Shown: piece by piece, positions 18,100-26,386 of the stretch
Position numbering within the stretch: position 1 is the first letter of the stretch
How the letters are laid out: each line of letters starts with the position of its first letter
Notes under the pieces: model-generated
Seen by the model: the letters and a program-made list of their open reading frames with translations, nothing else
What the model was told of the DNA's origin: nothing
Database searches by the model: none
Program-made: the position numbers and the translations under genes
Assembly: GCF_923081025.1 (NCBI RefSeq)
Contig: NZ_CAKLPZ010000003.1
Coordinates: 186,001-250,000 of the forward strand
Origin: Neolewinella maritima
Lineage (GTDB): Bacteria > Bacteroidota > Bacteroidia > Chitinophagales > Saprospiraceae
Length of the DNA stretch: 64,000 nt
Reading direction: 5' to 3'

Positions 18100-19395
18100 A
18101 TGCGCACCCTACTATACGTATTCTTACTGTGCTTATGTACGGCCTGCGAGCTTGACGAGCAGTTCGACCCCAATGGGCCCAGCATAGCCAGTGTACTTAA
18201 TAACGCCACGCCGGCCGAACTCAACCTACTGGCTACCGGAATCGAAGCGGACATGCGGGTCGGCTACGCCAGCTACGTCACGGCTACCGGTACGATCGCC
18301 CGCGAACTGTACATCTTCGATGCCGACCCCCGTAATACCGAGGACCTGCTGGGCAAAGAAGAGCTGACCCTGGATGCGAATACCTTCTACATCACCGCCC
18401 CCTTTGCCTCCCGCTACACCGTAGTAAAGGTTGCTAACGTGCTACTACAGGCACTGGATAACACCACCCTGGTGACGGATGCCGAAAAGGCGGGATACCG
18501 TGCCTTCGCCAATACCATCAAGGCGTATATGCTAAGTCAGGTGCTGGATATGCTGGGGACTAACGGGATACGCGTCGACGTAGCGGATCCCGAGAATCTC
18601 GGCCCCTTCCTGAGCGAGTCGGCTAGCTACGATGCCATCCTCGGTCTGCTGGATGAGGCGAATGCACAGCTGAGCGGAGCCGAATTTACCTTCACGCTTT
18701 CCGATGGCTTTGCCGGCTTCAATACTCCAGAGTCCTTCTCCGAATTCAACCGGGCGATCGCGGCCCGCGTCGCTACGCGCGCAGCACGCTACGAGGCCGC
18801 GCTAGACTATGTGAACGCCAGCTTTCTCGACCTGTCGGGCGATCTGGAGGAGGGGGTAGAGCACGTATTCAGTACCAATCCGGGTGACCTGCTCAATCCG
18901 CTCTTTAAGACACCCGGACAGAGCGGTGACCAGCTCGTCGTGCATCCCCGCATCATCGGCAACGCAACCGAGGGCGATAACCGGCTCGATAAATTTAGGC
19001 AACGGGAACAGACGGCCGGACAGGATGGCCTGAACGGACAGTTCGAAACGGCTCTCTACGAATCCGCCACTTCCCCCATCGATATAATCCGCAACGAAGA
19101 GCTCGTACTCATTTACGCCGAGGCCAACATCAACCTGGGTAATCTGGAGGAAGGAGTAGCGGCGCTCAACGTGGTACGCAACGCAGCCGGGCTCGATGAC
19201 TACAGTGGGGCCATGACCCAGGAGGCACTGATCGACGAGCTACTCTATCAGCGCTGCTACAGCCTCTGGGGGGAGGGCCACCGGATGTTCGACCTGCGCC
19301 GCTACGGGCGGCTGAATGCTGATTTTCTGCCCATCGACCGGTCGGGGGACGATGTGTTTACGCAGTTTCCAATTCCGCTGAGTGAGGGGATCTAG
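18100..19395 (+). CDS. SusD/RagB-family outer-membrane lipoprotein
   Basis: 431 residues. The lipobox LCTAC places Cys16 at the processed N-terminus, followed by acidic residues typical of surface export. The helical SusD body ends in the family C-terminal region (EELVLIYAEANINLG, then LWGEGHRMFDLRRYGRL). It acts as the lid of the SusC channel. It is shorter than many SusD proteins (~500 aa). A strong hairpin follows the stop codon. Confidence 0.92.
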   Translation: MRTLLYVFLLCLCTACELDEQFDPNGPSIASVLNNATPAELNLLATGIEADMRVGYASYVTATGTIARELYIFDADPRNTEDLLGKEELTLDANTFYITAPFASRYTVVKVANVLLQALDNTTLVTDAEKAGYRAFANTIKAYMLSQVLDMLGTNGIRVDVADPENLGPFLSESASYDAILGLLDEANAQLSGAEFTFTLSDGFAGFNTPESFSEFNRAIAARVATRAARYEAALDYVNASFLDLSGDLEEGVEHVFSTNPGDLLNPLFKTPGQSGDQLVVHPRIIGNATEGDNRLDKFRQREQTAGQDGLNGQFETALYESATSPIDIIRNEELVLIYAEANINLGNLEEGVAALNVVRNAAGLDDYSGAMTQEALIDELLYQRCYSLWGEGHRMFDLRRYGRLNADFLPIDRSGDDVFTQFPIPLSEGI

Positions 19396-19414
19396 TCGGT
19401 TCCGTCCGGCAGGA

Positions 19415-19456
19415 CCAAAAAAAGCCCCGCTACCGGTAAGGGAGCGGGGCTTTTCT
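19415..19456. terminator. bidirectional intrinsic terminator
   Basis: AAAGCCCCGCT (19421-19431) pairs with AGCGGGGCTTT (19443-19453), with A-run and T-run flanks on the two sides. It lies between the convergent SusD and sigma factor genes and can serve both. Confidence 0.85.
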
Positions 19457-19476
19457 ATTCTTCGGGTGGGGTGTGC

Positions 19477-20058
19477 TTACTGCAGCACGATCTCCTTCTC
19501 CTCGACCATCTTGCGCATGTTGATCAGGGCGTAGCGCATCCGGCCCAGGGCCGTGTTGATGCTGACGCGGGTCAGCTTGGCGATCTCCTTGAAGCTCATG
19601 TCGGCGTAGTGCCGCAGGATGACTACTTCACGCTGCTCGGCGGGCAGGGCGTCGACTAGCTTGCGTACTTTGTCGTGGGTCTGCGAGCGGATCATTCCCT
19701 GCTCGGCGTTGTCTTCGGACGACTGTAGGACGTCGAAGATGTTGAAGGTTTCGGTCTGGCCGACCTGGGGGCGGCGCTTGTTGCGGCGGAACGAGTCCAC
19801 GCACATGTTGTAGGAGATACGCATCGCCCACTGGAGGAATTTGCCCTCGTGGTTGTACTTGCCGCGGCGCAGCGTATCGATGATCTTGATGAACACCTCC
19901 TGGAAGATGTCCTCCGCCTTGCTGTGGTCCTTGGTGAAAAGGTAAATGGAGGTGTAGATCTTCTGCTGGTGACGGCCGAGGAGCTCCTCGAATGCGCGAT
20001 CGGTGCCAGACAGGTAAAGGTTGATCAGTTCCTGATCGTTGTAGGTAGTAACGTCCAT
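19477..20058 (-). CDS. ECF-type RNA polymerase sigma factor
   Basis: 193 residues from the ATG at 20058; an in-frame TTG three codons upstream is less likely. Region 2 (FEELLGRHQQKIYTSIYLFT ... AEDIFQEVFIKI) and region 4 (LPAEQREVVILRHYADMSFKEIA) are both present, with no extra C-terminal domain. It would redirect RNA polymerase to a stress or housekeeping regulon. No FecR-type anti-sigma gene is adjacent, so it does not look like the regulator of the neighbouring SusCD pair. A good -7 box and a long leader lie upstream. Confidence 0.93.
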   Translation of the reverse strand: MDVTTYNDQELINLYLSGTDRAFEELLGRHQQKIYTSIYLFTKDHSKAEDIFQEVFIKIIDTLRRGKYNHEGKFLQWAMRISYNMCVDSFRRNKRRPQVGQTETFNIFDVLQSSEDNAEQGMIRSQTHDKVRKLVDALPAEQREVVILRHYADMSFKEIAKLTRVSINTALGRMRYALINMRKMVEEKEIVLQ

Positions 20059-20192
20059 AACTAACAATGTTTCAATTTGGGATTATCCCCGAAGTGGGAG
20101 CCTGGTACTGAGACCAGTCAACAGTTAGTAGACGTTAGACTATATAAAGACTTTAGGAAAAGTAAGTGGGGGTGCAGCCCCGTTGAATGATT

Positions 20193-20200
20193 CAAATATA
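20193..20200 (-). promoter_or_regulatory. -7 box TATATTTG of the ECF sigma gene
   Basis: Exact TAnnTTTG match on the minus strand. A TTG lies 21 bp further upstream, slightly longer than the usual spacing. The leader to the ATG at 20058 would be about 130 nt. Confidence 0.5.
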
Positions 20201-20401
20201 GGGCGGCCCCCGCGACTTCCGCAATTATTTCTTCTGTTTGAGAAGTCTTTTAACGCCGATTTAACGGTATCTACAGAATTTACTGCGGTACGTTAAGTAA
20301 TTTATGGTGGCTAGATCGTAAAAATGGACTTTCTGTCAAAATAATAATTGGAATAACATCTTATTTTGAACTTTAAGATTTAGACGACAATACGCGAGGT
20401 T

Positions 20402-20571
20402 ATGGGGTTTTGCTTACCCCATGCCCCAGGTTTTCTGTCTTCGGCAGGCGTGTTGAAGGAGGCAGACTCGACAAGATCCCTTCTACAACCGGACCCGCCG
20501 GGGACAGACATCACCCCTGAGTCCGCGACCGGCCCCCGTGCTACCCGATCATGACCTGAAGTAACGGGCCG
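20402..20571 (+). ncRNA. candidate structured RNA (or leader RNA of the sulfite operon)
   Basis: Five helices can be drawn in order: ATGGGG/CCCCAT (20402-20407/20417-20422); CTG..CAG closing a C(UUCG)G tetraloop (20435-20447); GTTGA/TCGAC (20452-20456/20468-20472); CGGAC/GTCCG (20490-20494/20521-20525) with an inner GGGG/CCCC (20500-20503/20514-20517); and CGGCCC/GGGCCG (20530-20535/20566-20571). The block is a GC island in AT-rich DNA, ending ~190 bp before the sulfite reductase ATG. It matches none of SAM, cobalamin, TPP, tmRNA, SRP or RNase P signatures that could be recalled. The strand is assigned from the downstream operon; the opposite strand is possible. Confidence 0.35.
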
Positions 20572-20760
20572 TACACCTACAGAACGGAAGGTTTGAATAC
20601 ATGTAGGTTTAAAATATATGTTAACTTGCTCATGTATAGGATTATCTCTATGTGTATGTCGCTGATAGCCAGAACCATGCATCTATGAATTGTCCGTTCA
20701 TATGATCGATTGATCCTACGGCGATTCGACCGAGTGCCCTGATTGGTAGTATGCTTGGGT

Positions 20761-22884
20761 ATGACAAGGACCGAACGTACCCCACCGTACCGCCCGGATG
20801 ATGCGGCTAACCGCGCGGACATCGAAGAGCTCAGTGCACGGATCTACGCCTACCAGCGGGGTAGGGAGGATGAGGATCGCTTCAAGCACTACCGCCTCAC
20901 GCGCGGTGTATACGGGCAGCGGCAGGTCGGCGTACACATGTTCCGCACTAAGATCCCCTTTGGCCACCTCACGCCCGACCAGCTCATCGCCCTGGCGGAC
21001 ATCTCGGAGAAGTACACCAATGGCCGGCTGCACATCACTACCCGCCAGAACGTGCAGCTGCACTACGTCAAACTCAACGATAGCCCCGCCATCTGGGAGG
21101 AGCTCGTAGCCGCCGGCATGACCGCCCGGGAGGCCTGCGGCAATACGGTCCGCAACCTGACCGCCAGTCCGCTAGCCGGGGTAGACCCCGAGGAACTGTT
21201 CGACGTGAGTCCTTATGTATACGCCACCTTCGACTATTTCCTGCGCAACCCGATCTGCCAGGAGATGGGCCGCAAGATCAAGCCCGCCTTTTCGAGCAGC
21301 GACCGCGACAGTGCCTTCACCTACTTCCACGACTTCGGCTTTATCCCACGCATCAAGGAGGGGCAGAAGGGATTCAAGGTCGTGGTAGGGGGAGGACTGG
21401 GGGCCGTGTCCATGGTCGCCCACACCGCCTTCGAGTTTTTGCCGGCCGACCAGATCATCCCCTTCCAGGAAGCGGCCATCCGGGTATTCGATCGCTACGG
21501 TGAGCGCGAAAAGCGCATGAAAGCCCGTATGAAGTTTTTGATCAAGGACCTCGGCTTTGACCGTTTCATGGAGCTGGTCCACGAGGAGTGGCCCGCCGTG
21601 GCCCACAAAAGCTACGCGATCGATGAGTCTTTGGTGCCGCAACTGGGCAGTGTGCCCGCCGATAATTTTCCCGACATCGCACCGGCGCACCCCGCCCTGT
21701 ACCGCGAATGGCTTACGACCAATGTACTGGAGCAGAAGCAGGGGGGCTACCGCGCCGTGGCCATCCGCATCCCCCTAGGCAACCTGGAGGCCGAACAGGC
21801 GCGCCTGCTAGCCAGCGTGATCCGTACCCACGCCAGCGACGACATCCGCCTGAGCGTACAGCAGGGTATGGTGCTGCGCTACGTACCGCCCTCCGCCCTG
21901 CCGCACCTGTTCAACGCACTGTACGCGCTGGACCTGGGGCTGCCCGGCTACGATACTACCGCCGATATCACCGCCTGCCCCGGCACCGATACCTGCGCGC
22001 TGGGCGTGACGAACTCGACGGGACTGGCCCAGGTGCTGGAAGCCCTGGTGCGCGATGAATACCCCGAGATGGTCACGGAATCCGCCATCCGCATCAAGAT
22101 CAGCGGCTGCATGAACGCCTGCGGGCAGCACATGGCCGCTAATATCGGCTTCCACGGCTCTAGTATCCGGGTGGGGGAGCGGATCGCGCCGGCCATGCAG
22201 GTGGTCGTAGGTGGCGGTATCGCGCCCGACGGACGGGGCTTCATCGCCCAGAAGGTCATCAAGGTGCCCACCCGCCGGGTACCGGAGGTGGTGCGCATCC
22301 TCTTCGAGGACTACCGGCTGCAGGCTACGGAGGGGGAGTACTACAACGACTATGCCGTGCGGCAGGGCAAGCGCTACTTCTACAGTCTGCTCAAACCCCT
22401 CGGAGATACCAGCGATATCCTGGATACGGAGTTTTACGACTGGGGGCAGGACGAAGACTACCGGCAGGAGATCGGGGTAGGGGAGTGTGCCGGGGTGAGC
22501 CTGGATGTCGTCGGAGCTATCCTTAACGACAGCAGCAACAAACTGGTGGCTGCCGACCGTAGCCTCACCGAAGAAGCCTATGCCGACGCAGGCTACCACG
22601 CCTACTCCGCCATGGTCACCGCCGCAAAGGCCCTGCTGCTAGCCGATGACATCAAGTGCAACACCCACATCAAGCTACTGGGCGACTTCGAGACCCACTT
22701 CGGTCAACGGTTTGCGGAGGTGAGTCCGTTCCCGGCCACGGTGCTGCGAATCAAGCGGAATGAGCCTACCCCCGACTTTGTCATCGACTACCTGGCTATG
22801 GCGCGGGCCTTTGTCAGTAAAGCGATCGCGACCCGCGAGCGGCAGCTGGATAAAACGGTGGTCAGCGAATACTATAAAGCATAA
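20761..22884 (+). CDS. ferredoxin-type sulfite (nitrite) reductase with extra C-terminal helical domain
   Basis: 707 residues from the ATG at 20761. Two ferredoxin-like half-domains and the sirohaem/[4Fe-4S] ligands C406-x5-C412 (ACPGTDTC) and C450-x3-C454 (CMNAC) are intact. It reduces sulfite to sulfide (or nitrite to ammonia) with six electrons. Residues ~575-707 (from GVSLDVVGAIL) form an extra helical domain resembling HEPN proteins, beyond the usual ~570-residue enzyme. The downstream cobA, cysG and cysH genes favour sulfite as substrate. Confidence 0.9.
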   Translation: MTRTERTPPYRPDDAANRADIEELSARIYAYQRGREDEDRFKHYRLTRGVYGQRQVGVHMFRTKIPFGHLTPDQLIALADISEKYTNGRLHITTRQNVQLHYVKLNDSPAIWEELVAAGMTAREACGNTVRNLTASPLAGVDPEELFDVSPYVYATFDYFLRNPICQEMGRKIKPAFSSSDRDSAFTYFHDFGFIPRIKEGQKGFKVVVGGGLGAVSMVAHTAFEFLPADQIIPFQEAAIRVFDRYGEREKRMKARMKFLIKDLGFDRFMELVHEEWPAVAHKSYAIDESLVPQLGSVPADNFPDIAPAHPALYREWLTTNVLEQKQGGYRAVAIRIPLGNLEAEQARLLASVIRTHASDDIRLSVQQGMVLRYVPPSALPHLFNALYALDLGLPGYDTTADITACPGTDTCALGVTNSTGLAQVLEALVRDEYPEMVTESAIRIKISGCMNACGQHMAANIGFHGSSIRVGERIAPAMQVVVGGGIAPDGRGFIAQKVIKVPTRRVPEVVRILFEDYRLQATEGEYYNDYAVRQGKRYFYSLLKPLGDTSDILDTEFYDWGQDEDYRQEIGVGECAGVSLDVVGAILNDSSNKLVAADRSLTEEAYADAGYHAYSAMVTAAKALLLADDIKCNTHIKLLGDFETHFGQRFAEVSPFPATVLRIKRNEPTPDFVIDYLAMARAFVSKAIATRERQLDKTVVSEYYKA

Positions 22885-22900
22885 TCTTCGTCGGCGCATC

Positions 22901-22941
22901 CTCGTCGGCCGAGTCTTGCGCAGCTTGGCTCGTCCGCCGAG
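22901..22941. repeat. palindromic element, copy A
   Basis: CTCGTCGGCCGAG (22901-22913), a 15-nt spacer, then CTCGTCCGCCGAG (22929-22941). Each arm is a small hairpin and the arms are near-inverted repeats of each other; the outer pairing extends to ATC/GAT (22898-22900/22942-22944). It starts 16 bp after the sulfite reductase stop. Confidence 0.7.
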
Positions 22942-22964
22942 GATCTTACAAACCTTATCTACAC

Positions 22965-23792
22965 ATGCCTAAATTTCTCAATCCACCCCTCGGCAGACGA
23001 ACGAAGGCTACGCCAGCGCTCGGCGGACGAGCGCCGCGACTCACCCTGGTAGGTGCCGGCCCCGGCGATCCCGACCTGATCACCCGCCGGGGATTACGGG
23101 CGCTCGCTACGGCCGACGTAGTGCTGTACGATGCACTAAGCAGCGACGAACTACTGCACGAAACCCCCACCCACTGCCGCCACATCTTCGTCGGTAAGCG
23201 CGCCGGCTGCCACTACCGGAAGCAGGAGCAGATCAACGCCCTCATCGTCGATTGTGCCCGGCAGTATGGCCACGTCGTCAGGCTCAAGGGCGGCGACCCC
23301 TTCGTCTTCGGGCGGGGACAGGAAGAGAAGGCCTACGCCGAACAGCACGGTATCCCGGTCGCGGTGGTGCCGGGCATCAGTAGCTGCATCAGCCTGCCGG
23401 AGCTACAGGGCGTGGCACCGACCAGCCGGGGCTACGCCGATAGCTTCTGGGTGCTCACTGCCCACACCCGCGACGGGGGCATCAGTCAGGACCTGTTCCG
23501 CGCCGCCCAGTCCTCCGCTACGGTGATCATCCTCATGGGCCTGGGGCGGCTCGACCAGATCTGCGCCCTCTGGGATGCGGAAGGAAAGGGTGAATTACCG
23601 GCCATGGTGATCCAGAACGGTAGCCGGCCGGACGAGCGTTGCTGGGTCGGCACCGTCAATGACATCGCCGCACGGGTGGCTGCCGAGCGCGATCGCGGAC
23701 CGGGCATCATCGTGCTTGGAGAAACGGTACGTCAGCACCGAGATTTCACCCCCTTTACCCACGCCGCACAAGCGTACACCGCACATGAATAA
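22965..23792 (+). CDS. cobA: uroporphyrinogen-III C-methyltransferase
   Basis: 275 residues. The SAM-binding start LTLVGAGPGDPDLIT begins only at ~27, followed by YDALSS, RLKGGDPFVFGRG and VVPGISS, all typical of SUMT. It methylates uroporphyrinogen III twice to precorrin-2, on the way to sirohaem for the sulfite reductase encoded upstream. Residues ~9-23 (LGRRTKATPALGGRA) are encoded by palindromic element copy C and lie ahead of the conserved domain, so this looks like an in-frame element insertion near the N-terminus. The 3' end overlaps cysG by 8 bp. Confidence 0.93.
   Translation: MPKFLNPPLGRRTKATPALGGRAPRLTLVGAGPGDPDLITRRGLRALATADVVLYDALSSDELLHETPTHCRHIFVGKRAGCHYRKQEQINALIVDCARQYGHVVRLKGGDPFVFGRGQEEKAYAEQHGIPVAVVPGISSCISLPELQGVAPTSRGYADSFWVLTAHTRDGGISQDLFRAAQSSATVIILMGLGRLDQICALWDAEGKGELPAMVIQNGSRPDERCWVGTVNDIAARVAAERDRGPGIIVLGETVRQHRDFTPFTHAAQAYTAHE
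22989..23031. repeat. palindromic element, copy C, inside cobA
   Basis: CTCGGCAGACGAA (22989-23001), a 17-nt spacer (CGAAGGCTACGCCAGCG), then CTCGGCGGACGAG (23019-23031). The spacer matches copy B (CGAAGCTACGCAACG) except for two inserted bases and one change. Confidence 0.7.
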
Positions 23793-24534
23793 CCCACTGT
23801 ACCCCGCCTTCTTCCGCCTGGACCGTCTGCAACTACTCGTCGTCGGGGCCGGTCAGGTCGGCGAAGAGAAGCTGCGCTTCATCCTCAAGAGTAGTCCGAA
23901 CGCACAGGTGACCGTGATCGCCCCCTGGATGGGGGAGGACTTACGGGCGGCGCTGGACGGCTACGACAAGGGGGCGGGGTCGCCGGTGCCGGGTAGGTCC
24001 CAGGAGGGCGCGGCGGGCGTCTGGCATACCACCGAAGAAGGGCGCGTAGCATATTACGCCCGGGAATTTCGACCGGAAGACGTACAGCAGGCGGACCTCG
24101 TAGTGGCGGCTACGGACATCCGCGCCGTCAACCGGGCGGTATACGATGCGGCCAAGGCGGCGCGCCGGCTCTGCAATATTGCCGATACGCCCGAACTGTG
24201 CGACTTTTACCTGGGCAGCATCGTCACCCGTGGACCACTCAAGGTGGCCATCAGCACCAACGGGCAGAGCCCTACCTTTGCCAAACGGTTCCGGCAGTGG
24301 CTGGAGGCCGAACTTCCCGAGCTGGAAACCACCGACCTTATCGATAACCTCAAACTGTTTCGCGACCGACTCACCGGTGACTTTCAGACCAAGGTGCGCG
24401 ATCTCAATACCGTGACCAGCGAACTGCTGGCTTCTCCGCAGCGCGGACACCGCTGCCCGGCCGGCGGCTGCCTGATGGTCTCCACCGCCCTGGCCGTATC
24501 GCCCCCTGCGGACGAACCTACACTACCCGACTGA
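23785..24534 (+). CDS. precorrin-2 dehydrogenase/sirohydrochlorin ferrochelatase (CysG N-domain type)
   Basis: 249 residues from the ATG at 23785, overlapping the cobA end. The Rossmann motif is VVGAGQVGEEK, and CNIADTPELCDFYLGSI fits the Met8p/CysG-N family. It oxidises precorrin-2 with NAD+ and inserts iron to give sirohaem. An insertion rich in Gly/Pro (~58-72, KGAGSPVPGRSQEGA) coincides with a GC-motif copy. The stop overlaps the cysH start by one base (TGATG). Confidence 0.9.
   Translation: MNNPLYPAFFRLDRLQLLVVGAGQVGEEKLRFILKSSPNAQVTVIAPWMGEDLRAALDGYDKGAGSPVPGRSQEGAAGVWHTTEEGRVAYYAREFRPEDVQQADLVVAATDIRAVNRAVYDAAKAARRLCNIADTPELCDFYLGSIVTRGPLKVAISTNGQSPTFAKRFRQWLEAELPELETTDLIDNLKLFRDRLTGDFQTKVRDLNTVTSELLASPQRGHRCPAGGCLMVSTALAVSPPADEPTLPD
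23971..23989 (+). repeat. GC-motif copy 3
   Basis: GGGGCGGGGTCGCCGGTGC, in the cysG-type gene, read in frame as part of GAGSPVPG. Confidence 0.6.
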
Positions 24535-25220
24535 TGAGCTTACCCCATACTACTACCGCCATCACTACTGACCTGGCGGCACTGAACGCGGAATTTGCCA
24601 ATCTGGACTTTCAGGCGCGCATCCAGCGCCTGTACGACTACTTCCCGGTACGGGAGGTGCTGTTCACCTCTAGCTTCGGCACCAAATCGGTGGTGATGCT
24701 CACCCTGGTCAGCCGCGCCAACGCGCTGCAGAAAGTGCACATGCTCAATACGGGCTACCACTTTCCGGAAACCATGGCCTATAAGGATACCCTGGCCGAA
24801 CTCACCGGACTGGAAGTGGTCGAGATCCTACCCGATCCGCAGCGCCACCAGCTTAGCCGCGCTACGCAGATGTGGGAGGGCCAGCCCGGCCGCTGCTGTC
24901 ACTACAACAAAGTGCTGCCGCTGAAGGCCGTCAAGGCCCGCCATACGGTGTGGATGTCGGGTGTGCACAGCTACCAGACCATGAACCGGGCGGCCATGGA
25001 GATCTTCGAGTTGGTGGACGGGCTCATCCACTTTCATCCCCTGATCGACATCGAGGAGGGCGAGTTTTTGTACCTGCTCGAAAAGGACCACCTGCCGCGC
25101 CACCCCCTGGAGGCCCTCGGCTACGGATCCATTGGCTGTACCCACTGTACCCAGCCGGGGCAGGGCCGGGCCGGGCGGTGGGCCGGGCAAAGCAAGGATG
25201 AATGCGGCCTCCATTTGTAA
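24534..25220 (+). CDS. cysH: adenylylsulfate/phosphoadenylylsulfate reductase with [4Fe-4S] motif
   Basis: 228 residues. The PP-loop is SSFGTKS (46-52). Paired cysteines C121-C122 and C202/C205 match the [4Fe-4S]-binding reductases that typically use APS, and ECGLH (C224) is the catalytic tail. It reduces activated sulfate to sulfite with thioredoxin, feeding the sulfite reductase. No ATP sulfurylase or APS kinase gene lies in the window. Confidence 0.93.
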   Translation: MSLPHTTTAITTDLAALNAEFANLDFQARIQRLYDYFPVREVLFTSSFGTKSVVMLTLVSRANALQKVHMLNTGYHFPETMAYKDTLAELTGLEVVEILPDPQRHQLSRATQMWEGQPGRCCHYNKVLPLKAVKARHTVWMSGVHSYQTMNRAAMEIFELVDGLIHFHPLIDIEEGEFLYLLEKDHLPRHPLEALGYGSIGCTHCTQPGQGRAGRWAGQSKDECGLHL

Positions 25221-25279
25221 ACCGGCAACCAGCGTCCGTAGCCGTTGTTAACTAGCTAACCCCCAGAAGAACAAGCGTT

Positions 25280-26314
25280 ATGATCCAAACCGACATCCTT
25301 ATCATCGGTGCCGGCCCGGTAGGCCTTTTCACGGTTTTTGAAGCCGGTCTGCTGAAGCTGCGCTGCCACCTGGTCGATAGCCTCGGCCAGGCGGGCGGAC
25401 AACTCACCGAGATCTACCCCAAAAAGCCGATCTACGACATTCCCGGCTTCCCCAGCGTACTGGCCGGTGAGCTGGTCGAAAACCTGATGGAGCAGATCGC
25501 CCCCTTCAATCCGGGCTTCACCCTGGGCGAGCGCGCCGAACGGCTGGAGCAGGTAGGAGAGAAGATGTACCGGCTCACGACCAGCCGGGGCACCGTCATC
25601 CAGGCGCCCGTCATTTGCATTGCCGGCGGACTGGGCTGCTTCGAGCCCCGCAAGCCGCCCATTCCCGGCATCGAACAGTATGAAGATAGTGGCGTAGCCT
25701 ACGTGATCCGTGATCCGGAGGTGTACCGCGACAAGCGGGTGCTGCTGGCCGGTGGCGGCGACTCGGCCCTCGACTGGACCATCTTCCTGGCCGACGTAGC
25801 CAAGGAGGTTACCCTGGTGCACCGCCGCGAAAGCTTCCGGGGCGCCCTCGACAGCGTAGAAAAGGTGCACGACCTGGCACAGGCCGGCCGCGTCAATCTG
25901 GTCACTAATGCGCAGGCAGTGGGCATTGTTGGTAACGGTGCCGTAGAGGGAATTACCGTCAAGCATAAGTCCGGAACGGAAGAGGTCATCGCCGTCGATG
26001 CCTTCGTGCCCCTGTTCGGACTGTCACCAAAGCTCGGCCCCATCGCCGCCTGGAACCTCACCATCGACAAGAACGCCATCGAAGTAGACACCAAGGACTA
26101 CTCCACGGGTGTACCCGGCATCTACGCTATCGGGGACATCAATACCTACCCCGGCAAGCTCAAGCTCATCCTCTGCGGCTTCCACGAGGGCACGCTGGCG
26201 GTACAGTCCGCCTTCAGCTACATCTATCCCGACAAGAAACTTAGTTTCAAGTACACCACCGTCAACGGTGTGCAGGGACTGCCGAAGGAGGAGGAAGCAT
26301 CGGTAACGGCCTGA
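25280..26314 (+). CDS. ferredoxin--NADP reductase, thioredoxin-reductase-like type
   Basis: 344 residues. The N-terminal FAD motif is IIGAGPVGLFT, the NADPH motif is LLAGGGDSALDW, and the CxxC redox pair of true thioredoxin reductase is absent. The C-terminal GIYAIGDINTYPGKLKLI and long tail match the YumC-type FNR group. It would supply reduced ferredoxin, and its place 59 bp after cysH suggests it powers the sulfite reductase. Confidence 0.92.
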   Translation: MIQTDILIIGAGPVGLFTVFEAGLLKLRCHLVDSLGQAGGQLTEIYPKKPIYDIPGFPSVLAGELVENLMEQIAPFNPGFTLGERAERLEQVGEKMYRLTTSRGTVIQAPVICIAGGLGCFEPRKPPIPGIEQYEDSGVAYVIRDPEVYRDKRVLLAGGGDSALDWTIFLADVAKEVTLVHRRESFRGALDSVEKVHDLAQAGRVNLVTNAQAVGIVGNGAVEGITVKHKSGTEEVIAVDAFVPLFGLSPKLGPIAAWNLTIDKNAIEVDTKDYSTGVPGIYAIGDINTYPGKLKLILCGFHEGTLAVQSAFSYIYPDKKLSFKYTTVNGVQGLPKEEEASVTA

Positions 26315-26328
26315 TTATACCTATACAG

Positions 26329-26368
26329 AAGAAGCCGGCCGTCCCCTAGGGGGCGGCCGGCTTCTTTA
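26329..26368. terminator. bidirectional intrinsic terminator
   Basis: GAAGCCGGCCG (26331-26341) pairs with CGGCCGGCTTC (26354-26364), with a T-run after it, between the convergent FNR and alpha/beta hydrolase genes. Confidence 0.85.
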
Positions 26369-26386
26369 CGTCAGTGATCAGCCAAT

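Larger units (their letters stand above)
20059..20760. other. long non-coding gap with AT-rich flanks and a GC-rich core
   Basis: 702 bp. 20059-20200 holds the leader and promoter of the sigma gene, with small hairpins (CTGGT 20102-20106/ACCAG 20113-20117, and a GGGG-TGCA-CCCC hairpin near 20168-20181). 20220-20395 is clearly AT-rich. 20396-20595 is GC-rich and can fold (see the ncRNA entry). 20595-20740 is AT-rich again, with an inverted repeat ATACATG (20597-20603)/CATGTAT (20630-20636). Short open frames here show no protein-like composition. Confidence 0.6.

Noticed and set aside
19477-20058. ECF sigma factor as regulator of the SusC/SusD pair
   Set aside because: No FecR anti-sigma gene is linked, the SusC lacks a clear extra N-terminal signalling domain, and a bidirectional terminator separates the genes.
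20396-20600. SAM, cobalamin or other known riboswitch before the sulfite operon
   Set aside because: None of the conserved core sequences of these classes could be found on either strand, so only an unnamed structured RNA is proposed.
20380-20682. 100-codon minus-strand frame in the gap upstream of the sulfite operon
   Set aside because: Its composition is not protein-like, it spans the AT/GC boundaries, and the foldable block explains the GC-rich part better.
24500-24520. Possible fourth palindromic element (TGCGGACGAACC) at the end of the cysG-type gene
   Set aside because: Only part of one arm matches and there is no spacer or second arm.
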